Of a stretch of 64,000 bases of DNA, positions 52,714 through 63,500 are shown piece by piece. The notes beneath the pieces are model-generated. The model was not told where the DNA came from and searched no databases. It was given only the letters and a program-made list of their open reading frames with translations. The DNA comes from Clostridium sp. BJN0013 (lineage in GTDB: Bacteria > Bacillota > Clostridia > Clostridiales > Clostridiaceae). Each line of letters opens with the position of its first letter. Position 1 is the first letter of the stretch. A program made the position numbers and the translations under genes. The stretch lies in NCBI RefSeq assembly GCF_040939125.1, contig NZ_CP162495.1, positions 372,001-436,000 on the forward strand. The letters run 5' to 3'.

Positions 52714-54582
52714 GTGTTTGATTTTCAACAGCAGTTAAAAATATTACCGGATAAACCTGGGGTATATTTAATGAAAAATTCTTTAGGAGAAGTAATATAT
52801 GTAGGAAAAGCAAAGATTTTAAAAAATAGGGTTAGACAATATTTCCAAGAATCTAAAAATCACTCTGAAAAAGTAAGAACAATGGTTAAGCATATTTCAG
52901 AGTTTGAGTATATAGTTACAGATTCTGAAATGGAAGCCCTTGTATTAGAATGTAATTTAATAAAAAAATACAGACCAAGATACAATATATTGTTAAAAGA
53001 TGATAAAATATACCCACTTATAAAAATAACTTTAAATGAAGATTTTCCAAGGATAATATGTGCCAGAAACAAGGTAAAAGATGGTGCAAAATATTTTGGA
53101 CCTTATATAAGTACCGGGGTAGTTTATGAAACTATGGAGGTTATAAAGAAGATATTTCCTATAAGGGATTGCAGACTTAATATAAAAACTGGAGATGTAG
53201 AAGGTAGACCCTGTCTGAATTATCATATAGGATTGTGCAGGGCACCTTGTGCAGGACATATCAGCAAAGAAGAATACGGAAAAATTATATCTGGGGTTAT
53301 AGAGTTTTTATCAGGAAAGAACAAGGATATAATTAGGAAATTAAAAGAGGATATGGATATTTCATCCCAAAATATGGAATTTGAAAAGGCAGCAGAACTA
53401 AGAGATAAGATTTTTGCATTGGAAAAAATTATTGAAAAACAAAAAATAACCACCGGTAGTTTTGAAGATGAAGATTTTATAAATATATATTCTGATGAAA
53501 AGGATACCTGCATTCAAGTGTTTTTTTCCAGAACAGGAAAAATAATAGGAAGAGAACATTTCATTGTAGAAGATACACAAGATCTTCCTAAAGGCGAAGT
53601 AATAGCAAACTTTATTAAAGAATTTTATGGAGGCACAGCATATATAGCCAAGACAATATATGTGCCAGAAATTTATGATGTTCAATTATTAGAAGATTGG
53701 CTCAGTATTAAAAGGAATTCTAAGGTATATATTAAAATGCCCCAGAAAGGTGACAAAAAGGCAGTTTTAGACTTAGTGAAAAAAAATGCCAAGACCACTT
53801 TGAAAAACTTTAAATTAAAATTTATTCAAGATAAAAAAATGTATAAAAGGTCTTTAGAAGAACTTAGAGAAGTACTTAACCTGGATGATATTCCACATAG
53901 GATAGAAGCTTACGATATATCTAATATTCAGGGAGTAGATTCTGTGGGTACCATGGTAGTCTTTGAAAATGGAAGGGCAAAGCATAATGATTATAGGAGA
54001 TTTAAAATTAATACAGTAAAGGGAGCCAATGATTATAAAAGTATGAAGGAGATTCTAACAAGAAGATTTCAAAATGGCATGGAAGAAATAAAGAGAATAA
54101 AAGAAAAAAAATTAGAATTTAGTGCAGGAAAATTTAGTGTATTTCCTGATTTAATTCTTATGGATGGAGGAAAAGGCCAGGTAAATGTAGCTCTTGAAGT
54201 ACTAGAAGAATTTAACGTAGATATACCTGTATGCGGTATGGTGAAGGATGATAGACACAGAACTAGAGGACTTATATATGAAAATAAAGAATTGCTGGTA
54301 AATAAGAACTCTAATGTGATTAAATTAATTACCCGAATACAGGATGAAGCTCATAGATTTGCTGTAACTTACCATAGGAGCTTGAGGAATAAAAGGGTAC
54401 TTCATTCTATATTAGAGGATATACCAAATGTAGGTGCGAAGAGAAAAAAAGAGCTTTTAAAAAAATTTGTAAGTATAGAAAATATAAAAAAAGCAAGTAT
54501 AGAGGAACTTAGAAGTACTCCCTCTATAGATATGCGTACGGCAGAGAGTATAGTTTCTTATTTCAAAGGATATAAAGGTTGA
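52714..54582 (+). CDS. uvrC: excinuclease ABC subunit C
   Basis: 622-aa nuclease making both incisions in nucleotide excision repair. The N-terminal GIY-YIG domain is PGVYLMKNSLGEVIYVGKAK, with GRPCLNYHIGLCRAPCAG following. The UVR motif is NMEFEKAAELRDKIFAL, the RNase H-like endonuclease follows, and C-terminal helix-hairpin-helix repeats occur near IPNVGAKRKKELLKKF. A GTG at 52714 is chosen as AGGAGTG lies 7 bases upstream; a GTG three codons earlier is inside that RBS. Not linked to uvrBA. Confidence 0.97.
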   Translation: MFDFQQQLKILPDKPGVYLMKNSLGEVIYVGKAKILKNRVRQYFQESKNHSEKVRTMVKHISEFEYIVTDSEMEALVLECNLIKKYRPRYNILLKDDKIYPLIKITLNEDFPRIICARNKVKDGAKYFGPYISTGVVYETMEVIKKIFPIRDCRLNIKTGDVEGRPCLNYHIGLCRAPCAGHISKEEYGKIISGVIEFLSGKNKDIIRKLKEDMDISSQNMEFEKAAELRDKIFALEKIIEKQKITTGSFEDEDFINIYSDEKDTCIQVFFSRTGKIIGREHFIVEDTQDLPKGEVIANFIKEFYGGTAYIAKTIYVPEIYDVQLLEDWLSIKRNSKVYIKMPQKGDKKAVLDLVKKNAKTTLKNFKLKFIQDKKMYKRSLEELREVLNLDDIPHRIEAYDISNIQGVDSVGTMVVFENGRAKHNDYRRFKINTVKGANDYKSMKEILTRRFQNGMEEIKRIKEKKLEFSAGKFSVFPDLILMDGGKGQVNVALEVLEEFNVDIPVCGMVKDDRHRTRGLIYENKELLVNKNSNVIKLITRIQDEAHRFAVTYHRSLRNKRVLHSILEDIPNVGAKRKKELLKKFVSIENIKKASIEELRSTPSIDMRTAESIVSYFKGYKG

Positions 54583-54785
54583 ATAAATTTAGTTTGATAT
54601 AGCAATATAGTTTGTATAATATACTATAATTGGCGGTATTAATAGGTAAAAATCACAGATGAGATAATATAATAATCGTCATATTGCTAATTTTAAGTAG
54701 ATTATATCTAAATATTGATTAAGAATTATACATACATTATACTGAGTATGATACATAATTTTAATTTTCGAGGAGAATATTTATA

Positions 54786-55700
54786 ATGAACAAGTTTAAA
54801 GATTTTGCTATAAAGTTAAGAGAGATATTGGATATAGAGGATATAAAAATAGATGAGTCTATGAAAGAACATACCTCATTTAAAGTAGGAGGACCTGTAG
54901 ATGTATTGCTTACCCCTGAAAATTTTAATCAGGTAGTAGATGTGGTGAAATTATGTAAAAAGGAAAATGTACCTTATTATATAATGGGAAATGGCTCCAA
55001 TTTACTGGTAAAAGATGGTGGTATAAGGGGTATAATGATTAAACTTATAAAATTAAATAAAATTCAGGTTAAAGGAAACAAAATTGTTACAGAAAGTGGT
55101 GCATCATTAAAAGATATTTCAACTGTAGCACTAGAAAACTGTTTAACAGGATTTGAGTTTGCCTGTGGTATCCCCGGAAGTGTAGGTGGTGCAGTTACCA
55201 TGAACGCAGGTGCCTATAATGGAGAAATTTCAAATGTGATAGAAAGTGCCAAAGTTATATGTAATAGTGGGGAAATTATATCACTTAATAGAGAAGAAAT
55301 GGAACTAGGTTATAGAATGAGTTCTATATTGAAAAATGGATATACCATTTTAGAAGTTACATTTAATCTGCAAAAGGGTAATAAACAAAATATAATGAGC
55401 CGTATAGAAGACCTGAATAGAAGAAGAAATGAAAAACAACCTTTGGAGTATGCTTCTGCAGGCAGCACCTTTAAAAGACCACAGGGACATTTTGCTGCGA
55501 AGCTTATAGAGGATAGTGGCTTAAAGGGAGAAAGTGTAGGGGATGCACAGGTATCTGAAAAACATTCAGGTTTTATAATAAACAAGGGAAATGCTACTGC
55601 AAGGGATATTTTGACTTTAATATCTATTGTACAGGATAGGGTAAAGCAAAACTTCGATATAGATTTATATACTGAAGTTAGAATTATAGGGGAAGACTAG
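54786..55700 (+). CDS. murB: UDP-N-acetylenolpyruvoylglucosamine reductase
   Basis: 304-aa FAD enzyme of peptidoglycan precursor synthesis, type IIb. FAD-binding parts are [14 protein letters not shown] and [21 protein letters not shown]; catalytic Ser and Glu lie in [10 protein letters not shown] and YTEVRIIG, and the Lys/Arg in HTSFKVGGP and GYRMSS. The length is normal. A CGAGGAG RBS precedes the ATG. It starts the murB-rapZ-yvcK-whiA-ytoI-dnaE block. Confidence 0.97.
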   Translation: MNKFKDFAIKLREILDIEDIKIDESMKEHTSFKVGGPVDVLLTPENFNQVVDVVKLCKKENVPYYIMGNGSNLLVKDGGIRGIMIKLIKLNKIQVKGNKIVTESGASLKDISTVALENCLTGFEFACGIPGSVGGAVTMNAGAYNGEISNVIESAKVICNSGEIISLNREEMELGYRMSSILKNGYTILEVTFNLQKGNKQNIMSRIEDLNRRRNEKQPLEYASAGSTFKRPQGHFAAKLIEDSGLKGESVGDAQVSEKHSGFIINKGNATARDILTLISIVQDRVKQNFDIDLYTEVRIIGED

Positions 55701-55714
55701 ATAAAGATAGGATA

Positions 55715-55760
55715 TTGAAGCTGGAGGATTAGTGTATACTGCACTGGATTCTCCTTTTTA
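55715..55760 (+). terminator. possible terminator after murB
   Basis: GGAG/CTCC and TAGTG/CACTG stems with a small internal loop, followed by TTTTTAG. Confidence 0.5.
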
Positions 55761-55869
55761 GTTATATTTTATTGTTATAGTTGGTTATGTTATAATTAAG
55801 AAATAAATATGTACTGTAATTGTGAATTTGAAGTGTTCGGATAAAATATTGCTCATGGAGGGATGTACT

Positions 55870-56751
55870 GTGAGATTTGTTATAGTAACAGGATTGTCTG
55901 GAGCCGGAAAAACTCAAGCCATAAGAAATTTAGAAGATTTAGGTTTCTTTTGTGTAGATAATCTACCCCCTACACTAATACCTAAATTTGCAGAAGCCTG
56001 TTATCAAACTGACGGAAAAATTGATAAAATAGCACTTGTTATAGATATAAGAGGAGGACAATTTTTTGATGATATTTTTGAGAGTTTAAATTATCTACAA
56101 AAACAAGGATATAAATATGAAATATTATTTTTAGATGCTTCAGATGAAGTATTGATTAAAAGATTTAAAGAATCTAGAAGAAAACATCCTCTGGCACCTG
56201 ATGGCAGAATTTTAAATGGAATACTCATGGAAAGGAATAGACTTAGGGAAATAAAAGATAGATCAGATAACATAATAGATACCTCTAAATTGGCAACAAG
56301 AGAACTTAGAGAAGAGATAACAAGGATATATTCCGAAGAAGGCCAAATGGAGACTCAATTGATAATTACCGTGCTTTCTTTTGGTTTTAAATATGGTATA
56401 CCTGTTGATTCGGATTTGGTATTTGATGTGAGATTTCTACCTAATCCTTTCTATATTTCTGAACTGAAAAAGCATTCCGGCAGAGATAAAATTGTAGTTG
56501 ATTATATAATGAATTTTAAGGAAACTGTTGAATTTATAGATAAGCTGGAGGATATGTTGGAATTTTTAATACCAAATTATTTGAAAGAAGGTAAAAGACA
56601 ACTTATTGTATCTATAGGATGTACAGGAGGAAGACACCGCTCTGTAACTATTGCAAATACTATTTATAATAGATTAAAAGATAATGGCCATAGGGTGAAC
56701 ATAGACCACAGGGATATAGAAGAAGATATTAAAGGTGGTAAAAAGCTATGA
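55870..56751 (+). CDS. rapZ: RNase adapter/nucleotide-binding protein RapZ (YvcJ)
   Basis: 293-aa P-loop protein. Walker A is GLSGAGKT (residues 8-15). Further signatures are [63 protein letters not shown] and the C-terminal [17 protein letters not shown]. coli RapZ adapts RNase E to GlmZ; in Firmicutes YvcJ hydrolyses nucleotides with unclear targets. The GTG at 55870 follows GGAGGG by 7 bases; the frame extends 16 codons upstream with no RBS. It overlaps yvcK by 4 bases. Confidence 0.95.
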   Translation: MRFVIVTGLSGAGKTQAIRNLEDLGFFCVDNLPPTLIPKFAEACYQTDGKIDKIALVIDIRGGQFFDDIFESLNYLQKQGYKYEILFLDASDEVLIKRFKESRRKHPLAPDGRILNGILMERNRLREIKDRSDNIIDTSKLATRELREEITRIYSEEGQMETQLIITVLSFGFKYGIPVDSDLVFDVRFLPNPFYISELKKHSGRDKIVVDYIMNFKETVEFIDKLEDMLEFLIPNYLKEGKRQLIVSIGCTGGRHRSVTIANTIYNRLKDNGHRVNIDHRDIEEDIKGGKKL

Positions 56752-58076
56752 AGATTATAGATTGGTTTAGACCTGGCATTAAGGTTAAAAGATGGGTTAT
56801 GCTGGGGGCTATGGGGGTACTTTTTATAATATTTGGGGTAATTGAGTTTATAAATAGAAGATTCTATAGTCCTTATTATATATCTTTTTATATATTCTTG
56901 ATGGCATCAGGAATTTTTGTGGTATATATTTCTATAACTCAAGGAATGAGATCTATAATAGCTCTTATAAACAAGGGATATTTAAGTGTATCTTTAGATT
57001 CTAAAAAGTTGGAAAATTTAATATATGAGAAACGTTTATTAGTCAAAGGTCCTAAAATTGTTGCTATAGGAGGAGGTACTGGCCTTTCTACTATGCTTAG
57101 AGGTCTTAAATACTACACTTCAAATATAACAGCTATAGTTACCGTGGCAGATGATGGAGGAGGCTCTGGAGATCTTAGAGAGGATCTTGGAATGCTTCCA
57201 CCTGGAGATATCAGAAACTGTATAATGGCCCTTGCAGACACAGAACCTCTTATGGAAGAACTTCTGCAGTACAGGTTTAAAGATGGAAGGCTAAAAAATC
57301 AAAGTTTTGGTAATTTGTTTCTAGCGGCTATGGATGGCATATCCGGAAACTTTGAGGAGGCTGTTCATAAAATGAGTTCTGTACTTGCGGTAACGGGAAG
57401 GGTAATGCCAGTTACCCTGGATAATCTGGTTTTAAGGGCAAAGTTAAAGAATGGCACTATAGTATCTGGAGAGTCCAATATTCCTCAGCAAGCCATTAAT
57501 CAAAACACTTGTATAGATAAAATATTTATAGAACCTGAAAATGCTAGAGCTTTAAGGGAAGCAGTAGATGCCATACTGGAAGCAGATGCGATAATATTGG
57601 GACCGGGAAGTCTTTATACCAGTGTAATTCCAAATCTTTTGGTAAAAGATATAGCAAATGCAGTAAGAAAAACTCCGGCTATAAGACTTTATGTTTCAAA
57701 TATAATGACCCAGCCGGGAGAAACGGATGGATTTTCTGTGGAGGATCATATAAGTACTATTTTTAAGCATGTAGGAAATGATATAATGGATTATGTAATT
57801 GTTAATGTGGGAAAAATAGATGTAGAACTAGAAGGAAAATACAAAGAAGAAGAATCCCATTTGGTAAAAATAAATGATGATAAAGTATCTTCTTTAGGTG
57901 TAAAAGTTATTGAAGGAGATTTTATAAGTATTAAAAATGGATTAATAAGGCATAATTCTGAAAAATTAGCATCCATATTAATAGAAACTATTATGGATAA
58001 AAAACTTTTATATGATAGAAAGAAAAGAATAGAGTATTTCTATTTGTCAGAGAGATTAAAAGAAAATAAAAGATAA
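56748..58076 (+). CDS. yvcK: gluconeogenesis factor family protein YvcK
   Basis: 442-aa CofD/YvcK-fold protein with two N-terminal helices (about 17-35 and 45-62), then the UDP-sugar-binding core: [45 protein letters not shown] and [12 protein letters not shown]. In B. subtilis YvcK is needed for normal morphology on gluconeogenic carbon sources and binds UDP-GlcNAc. That would suit an organism making sugars from acetate. It lies between rapZ and whiA in the canonical order. Confidence 0.95.
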   Translation: MKIIDWFRPGIKVKRWVMLGAMGVLFIIFGVIEFINRRFYSPYYISFYIFLMASGIFVVYISITQGMRSIIALINKGYLSVSLDSKKLENLIYEKRLLVKGPKIVAIGGGTGLSTMLRGLKYYTSNITAIVTVADDGGGSGDLREDLGMLPPGDIRNCIMALADTEPLMEELLQYRFKDGRLKNQSFGNLFLAAMDGISGNFEEAVHKMSSVLAVTGRVMPVTLDNLVLRAKLKNGTIVSGESNIPQQAINQNTCIDKIFIEPENARALREAVDAILEADAIILGPGSLYTSVIPNLLVKDIANAVRKTPAIRLYVSNIMTQPGETDGFSVEDHISTIFKHVGNDIMDYVIVNVGKIDVELEGKYKEEESHLVKINDDKVSSLGVKVIEGDFISIKNGLIRHNSEKLASILIETIMDKKLLYDRKKRIEYFYLSERLKENKR

Positions 58077-58089
58077 GCGGGAGAGAGAT

Positions 58090-59040
58090 ATGTCATTTTC
58101 ATTGAAAGTAAAAAATGAAATTTGTAGATATAGAATTATTAGTGAAAGGGAAGCTGTAGCAGAATTATCTGCAATAATGAAAGTAAGTGGAACCTTGCTT
58201 TTAGGTGCAAATAAACATTTTAATTTTAAAATAATTACTGAAAATGCTGCCACTGCTAGACTTATATTCAGAATATTAAAGGATAAATTTGATATACATA
58301 CCAAAATACTTGTTAAAAAAAATAATTCCTTTAAGAAAAATAATGTTTATATGATAATGATAACGGAAAATATGGATGTAAAATCCTTACTTAGAAAAGT
58401 GGGGATTTTAAAAGAAGAGGATAATGTTTTTTCTTTAAATTACAGTATACCTAAGAATATTATGGAAAGTGAAGAACTTAAAAGAGCCTATATTAGAGGA
58501 GCTTTTTTAGGAGGAGGGAGTATCAGTAATCCGGAAAAAACTTATCATCTTGAATTTGTTACCCATAATAATGAATATGCAAAAGAATTGAGTAACCTTA
58601 TAAATGGATATGGGTTAAATTCTAAAGTAATACAGAGAAAAAATAGTTTTATAATATACCTTAAAGAAGGGGAACAAATAGTAGATTTATTAAATATAAT
58701 AGGAGCTCATTCTTCTCTTTTGGAATTGGAGAACATAAGAATAATAAAGGAAATGAGAAATAATGTTAATAGACTTGTAAACTGTGAAACTGCAAATTTA
58801 AGTAAAACTGTAAATGCGTCTGTAAGACAATCTGAAAGTATAAAACTTATACAAAGGGAAATAGGTCTAAATAGGCTTCCTACTAATTTAAAAGAAATTG
58901 CACAATTAAGATTAAAATATCCAGATGAATCTTTAAAGGAGTTAGGTGAAATGCTAACTCCCAAAGTGGGTAAATCCGGAGTAAATCATAGATTGAGAAA
59001 AATTGAAAAAATAGCAGACGAACTAAGAAGAGAAAGGTAG
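58090..59040 (+). CDS. whiA: DNA-binding protein WhiA
   Basis: 316-aa regulator or nucleoid-associated protein. An N-terminal homing-endonuclease-like (LAGLIDADG) fold without catalytic residues (KRAYIRGAFLGGGSISNPEKTYHLEF) is followed by the C-terminal WhiA helix-turn-helix domain (NRLPTNLKEIAQLRLKYPDESLKELGEM). It promotes sporulation in Streptomyces and cell division or chromosome segregation in Bacillus. GCGGGAGAGAG precedes the ATG. Third gene of rapZ-yvcK-whiA. Confidence 0.96.
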   Translation: MSFSLKVKNEICRYRIISEREAVAELSAIMKVSGTLLLGANKHFNFKIITENAATARLIFRILKDKFDIHTKILVKKNNSFKKNNVYMIMITENMDVKSLLRKVGILKEEDNVFSLNYSIPKNIMESEELKRAYIRGAFLGGGSISNPEKTYHLEFVTHNNEYAKELSNLINGYGLNSKVIQRKNSFIIYLKEGEQIVDLLNIIGAHSSLLELENIRIIKEMRNNVNRLVNCETANLSKTVNASVRQSESIKLIQREIGLNRLPTNLKEIAQLRLKYPDESLKELGEMLTPKVGKSGVNHRLRKIEKIADELRRER

Positions 59041-59051
59041 GAACTTATTCA

Positions 59052-60356
59052 ATGTCAAAGCATGAGAAGCTAATGGAATACATACTTTCATTAAAAGCTG
59101 GAACCAGAATTTCAGTTAGAAGCGTAGCCAGTGAATTAGGCGTTAGCCATGGAACTGTATATAGGGCTATAAAACATTCTGCTGATCTTGGTATAGTTAC
59201 TACCATTCCCAGAGTGGGAACTGTAAGGATAGAAAAGGTTGAAAAGAAAAATATAGAAAAATTAACTTATGCTGATGTTATAAATATTGTAGATGGAAAT
59301 TTACTTGGAGGAAAAGATGGAATATATAAGATATTACACCATTTTATAATAGGTGCCATGACTCTAGATACTATGAAGCAGTACATAGAGAAAGATTGTC
59401 TTGTTATAACGGGTAACAGAGAAGAAGTTCAAAAACTTGCTATTCTAAATGGAGCAGGAGTTCTTATAACAGGAGGTTTTAAATGTAGTAATGAAATAAA
59501 GAAATTGGCAAATAAGAAGTGCCTTCCAATAATATCTACAAATTATGATACATTTACAGTGGCAAGTATGATAAATAGAGCACTTTCAGAAAATTTGATA
59601 AAAAAAGAAATAGTTCTTGTAGAAGATATAATGCAAAATGATCCTTGTTATCTCAAAGATACGGATACAGTGTACGTATGGAGAAAAATAATGGAAAAAG
59701 TTAATTACAAAATATATCCTGTGGTAGACAATCAAAAAAGAGTATTAGGAATCGTATCTTTAGAGGATCTGCCAAATCATAATTTGGATAATGAACCTGT
59801 AAGTAAGATAATGCGTAAAGATCCCATTGTAGTAAAACCCAAAACTACAGTGGCTTATGCGGCTCATATGATGGATTTAAAAGGATTGGAAGTATTTCCT
59901 GTAGTAAATTATAAAAAGCTTATAGGAATTATAACTAAAAGAGATATAATAAAAGCACTTCATTATATGGCAAGGCAGCCTCAATCAGGAGAGACACTGG
60001 AAGATCTGATACTAAAAAAATTTAAATGGCAGGTAAGAGATAATAAGTTTTGTTTTATAGGAAAAATAACTCCAGAAATGTTAAATGATATAGGAACAGC
60101 TTCGTGGAGTTCTTTAAATATGATTTTGTCTACCATGGCCATCGTAACTTTGAGGCAGAAAAGTAATACTAATATGTTGGTAGTGGACAGCATAAGCACA
60201 TATTTTATGAAACCTATACAAATAGATAAGCAGATTGAAATATATATTGATGTAATAGATCTTGGAATAAATCATTGCAAAGTAGAGGTAAATATGTTTA
60301 ATAACAAGAATATAGCTGGAAAATGTATTTTATCTGCAAGGATAATAAGAAAGTGA
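59052..60356 (+). CDS. YtoI-like regulator: HTH, DRTGG, CBS pair and hotdog domains
   Basis: 434-aa multidomain protein. An N-terminal winged-helix (LKAGTRISVRSVASELGVSH, residues 1-65) is followed by a DRTGG domain (about 70-180), two CBS domains (about 190-305; SKIMRKDPIVVKPKTTVAYAA) and a C-terminal thioesterase-like hotdog domain (about 320-430). B. subtilis YtoI has the same layout and lies near dnaE, as here. The ligand and targets are unknown; the CBS and DRTGG domains suggest adenine-nucleotide sensing. It begins 11 bases after whiA. Confidence 0.88.
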   Translation: MSKHEKLMEYILSLKAGTRISVRSVASELGVSHGTVYRAIKHSADLGIVTTIPRVGTVRIEKVEKKNIEKLTYADVINIVDGNLLGGKDGIYKILHHFIIGAMTLDTMKQYIEKDCLVITGNREEVQKLAILNGAGVLITGGFKCSNEIKKLANKKCLPIISTNYDTFTVASMINRALSENLIKKEIVLVEDIMQNDPCYLKDTDTVYVWRKIMEKVNYKIYPVVDNQKRVLGIVSLEDLPNHNLDNEPVSKIMRKDPIVVKPKTTVAYAAHMMDLKGLEVFPVVNYKKLIGIITKRDIIKALHYMARQPQSGETLEDLILKKFKWQVRDNKFCFIGKITPEMLNDIGTASWSSLNMILSTMAIVTLRQKSNTNMLVVDSISTYFMKPIQIDKQIEIYIDVIDLGINHCKVEVNMFNNKNIAGKCILSARIIRK

Positions 60357-60375
60357 TTTACTATTAGAAATTTTC

Positions 60376-60406
60376 GGTAGACTGGCGTGCTGACCGGCTA
60401 TTTTTT
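60376..60406 (+). terminator. terminator after the ytoI-like gene
   Basis: TAGACTGG/CCGGCTA stem (one bulge) followed by six T. Repeat copy G begins at the end of this T-run. Confidence 0.75.
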
Positions 60407-60550
60407 ATCCGAGGGCTATGGGTGAGAATTTCCGGTTTCTTCAAAGCGGGAAATAAGCACTGATACGCCCCTGGATAAGTTCTTATAAGATTTAGATGGA
60501 GAAAAACATTTCTTATAGTAAACTCTATCTGAATATAAGAATCACTTGAT
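60406..60550 (+). repeat. two-hairpin intergenic repeat, copy G
   Basis: Full 145-bp copy from TATCCGAGGGC to CACTTGAT. The inner stem of hairpin one is ATTTCC/GGGAAAT around TTCTTCAAAG (60437-60446), and the base of hairpin two is TTCTTATA/TATAAGAA. Both differ from the other copies while staying paired. It fills the space between the terminator and the dnaE RBS. Confidence 0.9.
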
Positions 60551-60574
60551 AAAAAAGGAGGTAGACTGTTTTAA

Positions 60575-63500
60575 ATGGGTGATAAAAAATACAAATGGGT
60601 AAGCTTACACCAGCATACAGAATACTCTCTCCTAGATTCTTCAGCTAAAATTTCAGAACTTGTAGCCAGAGCTAAAGAATTAGGTATGGATAGCATTGCT
60701 ATAACAGATCATGGGAGTATGTATGGTTGTGTGGAATTTTATAAGGAGGCTAAAGCTCAGGGAATTAAACCCATAATAGGGTGTGAAATATATGTGTCCC
60801 AAAAGTCTATGTATGTAAAGCAAAATAATGGAGAAAATGAGAATTACCATTTAGTGCTTCTGGTAAAAAATAAAGAGGGATATAAAAATTTGATGAAAAT
60901 AGTTTCCACAGCTTCTATTGAAGGATTTTATTATAAACCAAGAGTAGACCATGACTATCTAAGGGAACATAGTAAAGGATTAATAGCATTAAGTGCCTGC
61001 ATGGGTGGTGAAGTACAGGCAAATATATTAAAAGATAATGTAAAAACAGCAAAAGAAATAGCTCTTTTTTATAAAAAGATATTTAGAGAAGGATTTTACC
61101 TTGAACTTCAATATCATGGTATAGAAGAACAACTAAAAATAAACCAGGAACTGATATCCATGTCCAAAGAACTCAATATTCCTTTAGTTGCAACAAATGA
61201 TGTGCACTATATAAGAAAAGAGGATTATAGGTCTCATGATGTTTTGCTTTGTATACAGACAGGGAAAACTGTGGACGAAGAACAGAGGATGAGATATCCT
61301 TCAGACGAATTTTATTTAAAATCTCCAGAACAAATGTATGAAATATTCTCTTATGTGCCAGAAGCTCTGGAAAATACAGTGAAAATAGCGAAACAGTGCA
61401 GCTTTGACTATGAGTTTCACAATTCAAAACTACCTAAGTTTCCTCTTGAGGAAGACATAGACCCTTATGAATATATGAGAGAACTATGTTATAAGGGACT
61501 TGAAAAAAGATATAAAAATATAGATGACAATTTAATAAACAGACTGGAATATGAATTAGATATAATAAAGAAAATGGGATATGTAGATTATTTCTTAATA
61601 GTTTGGGATTTTATAAGATTTGCCACGCAAAATGGAATTATGACAGGACCGGGTAGGGGCAGCGGAGTTGGCTCAATAGTTGCATATACCCTTGGAATTA
61701 CTAAAGTAGATCCCATAAAATATAACCTGATATTTGAGCGTTTTCTGAATCCAGAGAGAATATCCATGCCAGATATTGATAGTGATTTTTGTTATGAAAG
61801 ACGAGGAGAGGTTATAGATTATGTGGTGGGAAAATATGGTAAAAACAATGTATCACAAATTGTAACATTTGGAACCATGGCCGCTAGAGCATGTATAAGA
61901 GATGTGGGAAGGGCAATGAATTATCCTTATGGAGAAGTAGATAGAATAGCTAAAATGATTCCCACAATGCCAAATATAACTATAGATAAAGCACTTGAAA
62001 TCAACCCGGAATTTAAGGAAGCCTATGAAGAGGAGCCTAGAACTAAAGAGTTAATAGATGTGGCGAAGGCACTTGAAGGGCTTCCAAGACACACTTCCAC
62101 CCATGCGGCAGGAGTGGTTATAGCCTCGGAACCTCTGATAAATTATGTACCCCTCCAGAAAAATGAAGGCAATATAGTAACTCAATTCACTATGAATACA
62201 TTAGAGGAACTTGGTCTCTTAAAAATGGACTTTTTAGGACTTAGAACTTTGACAGTTTTAAGGGATGCCCTTACCATGATTAAAGAAAACAAGGGAGAAA
62301 GCATTGACTTAGATAACATAGATTATGATGATAAAGCAGTGTATGATATGATAGGACAGGGAAAAACTGTAGGAGTTTTTCAATTTGAATCTCCGGGAAT
62401 GACCTCTTTCATGAAAGAATTGAAACCAGATTCTCTGGAGGATATAATAGCCGGAATCAGCCTTTATAGACCGGGACCTATGGCTGAAATACCAAAATAT
62501 ATTAAAAATAAGAATAATGTTCATGAAATTAATTATGTAACCCCACAGCTTGAACATATTTTATCCGTTACTTATGGATGCATGGTGTATCAAGAACAGG
62601 TAATGCAGATTGTAAGAGATCTGGCAGGTTATTCCATGGGAAGAAGTGATCTTGTAAGACGTGCAATGTCTAAGAAAAAGCACCATGTTATGGAAGAGGA
62701 AAGGCGTAACTTTGTATATGGCATAGTAGATGAAAATGGAAAAGTAGAAGTACCGGGATGTATAAGAAACGGCATATCTGAAAAGGCTGCCAATGATATA
62801 TTTGATTCCATGATAGATTTTGCATCCTATGCATTTAACAAATCACATGCTGCCGCTTATGCCGTAGTGGCTTTTCAAACAGCATATCTAATGCATTATT
62901 ATCCTACAGAATTTACAGCAGCAATGTTAAACAGTGTAAAAGGCGACAGTGAAAAGGTGGCGTATTATATAAGGTTCGCAAAAGGGATTGGAATAGAAGT
63001 ATTGCCTCCTAGTATTAATGAAAGTTATGCAAAATTTACAGTGGAAAATGGTAAAATAAGATTTGGATTATCTGCTGTAAAAAATGTAGGGGAAAATATA
63101 ATAGACAGCATAGTTAAGTCCAGGTTAAAGTATGGTAAATTCAAAGATTTAGTGGATTTTTGTAGTAATATAGAAATACAGTCAATAAATAAAAGGGTAG
63201 TAGAAAGCTTAATTAAGGCAGGAGCGTTTGATTGTTTTGGAAAGTATCGTTCACAATTAAGTTTAGTATATGAAAAAATAATTGATAGTGTCATAAACTC
63301 AAGAAAAAAAAATATAAAGGGGCAGATAAGTCTTTTTTCCCAGATAGAGGACAGTAGTATAGAAATACAGTATCCTTCTATAAAGGAATTCATGAAAAGA
63401 GATATGCTGTCTATGGAGAAGGAAATGACAGGTCTGTATCTTTCAGGTCATCCTTTAGATGAATACGAGAAGACCTTAAGATTACAAACAGATACTAAGA

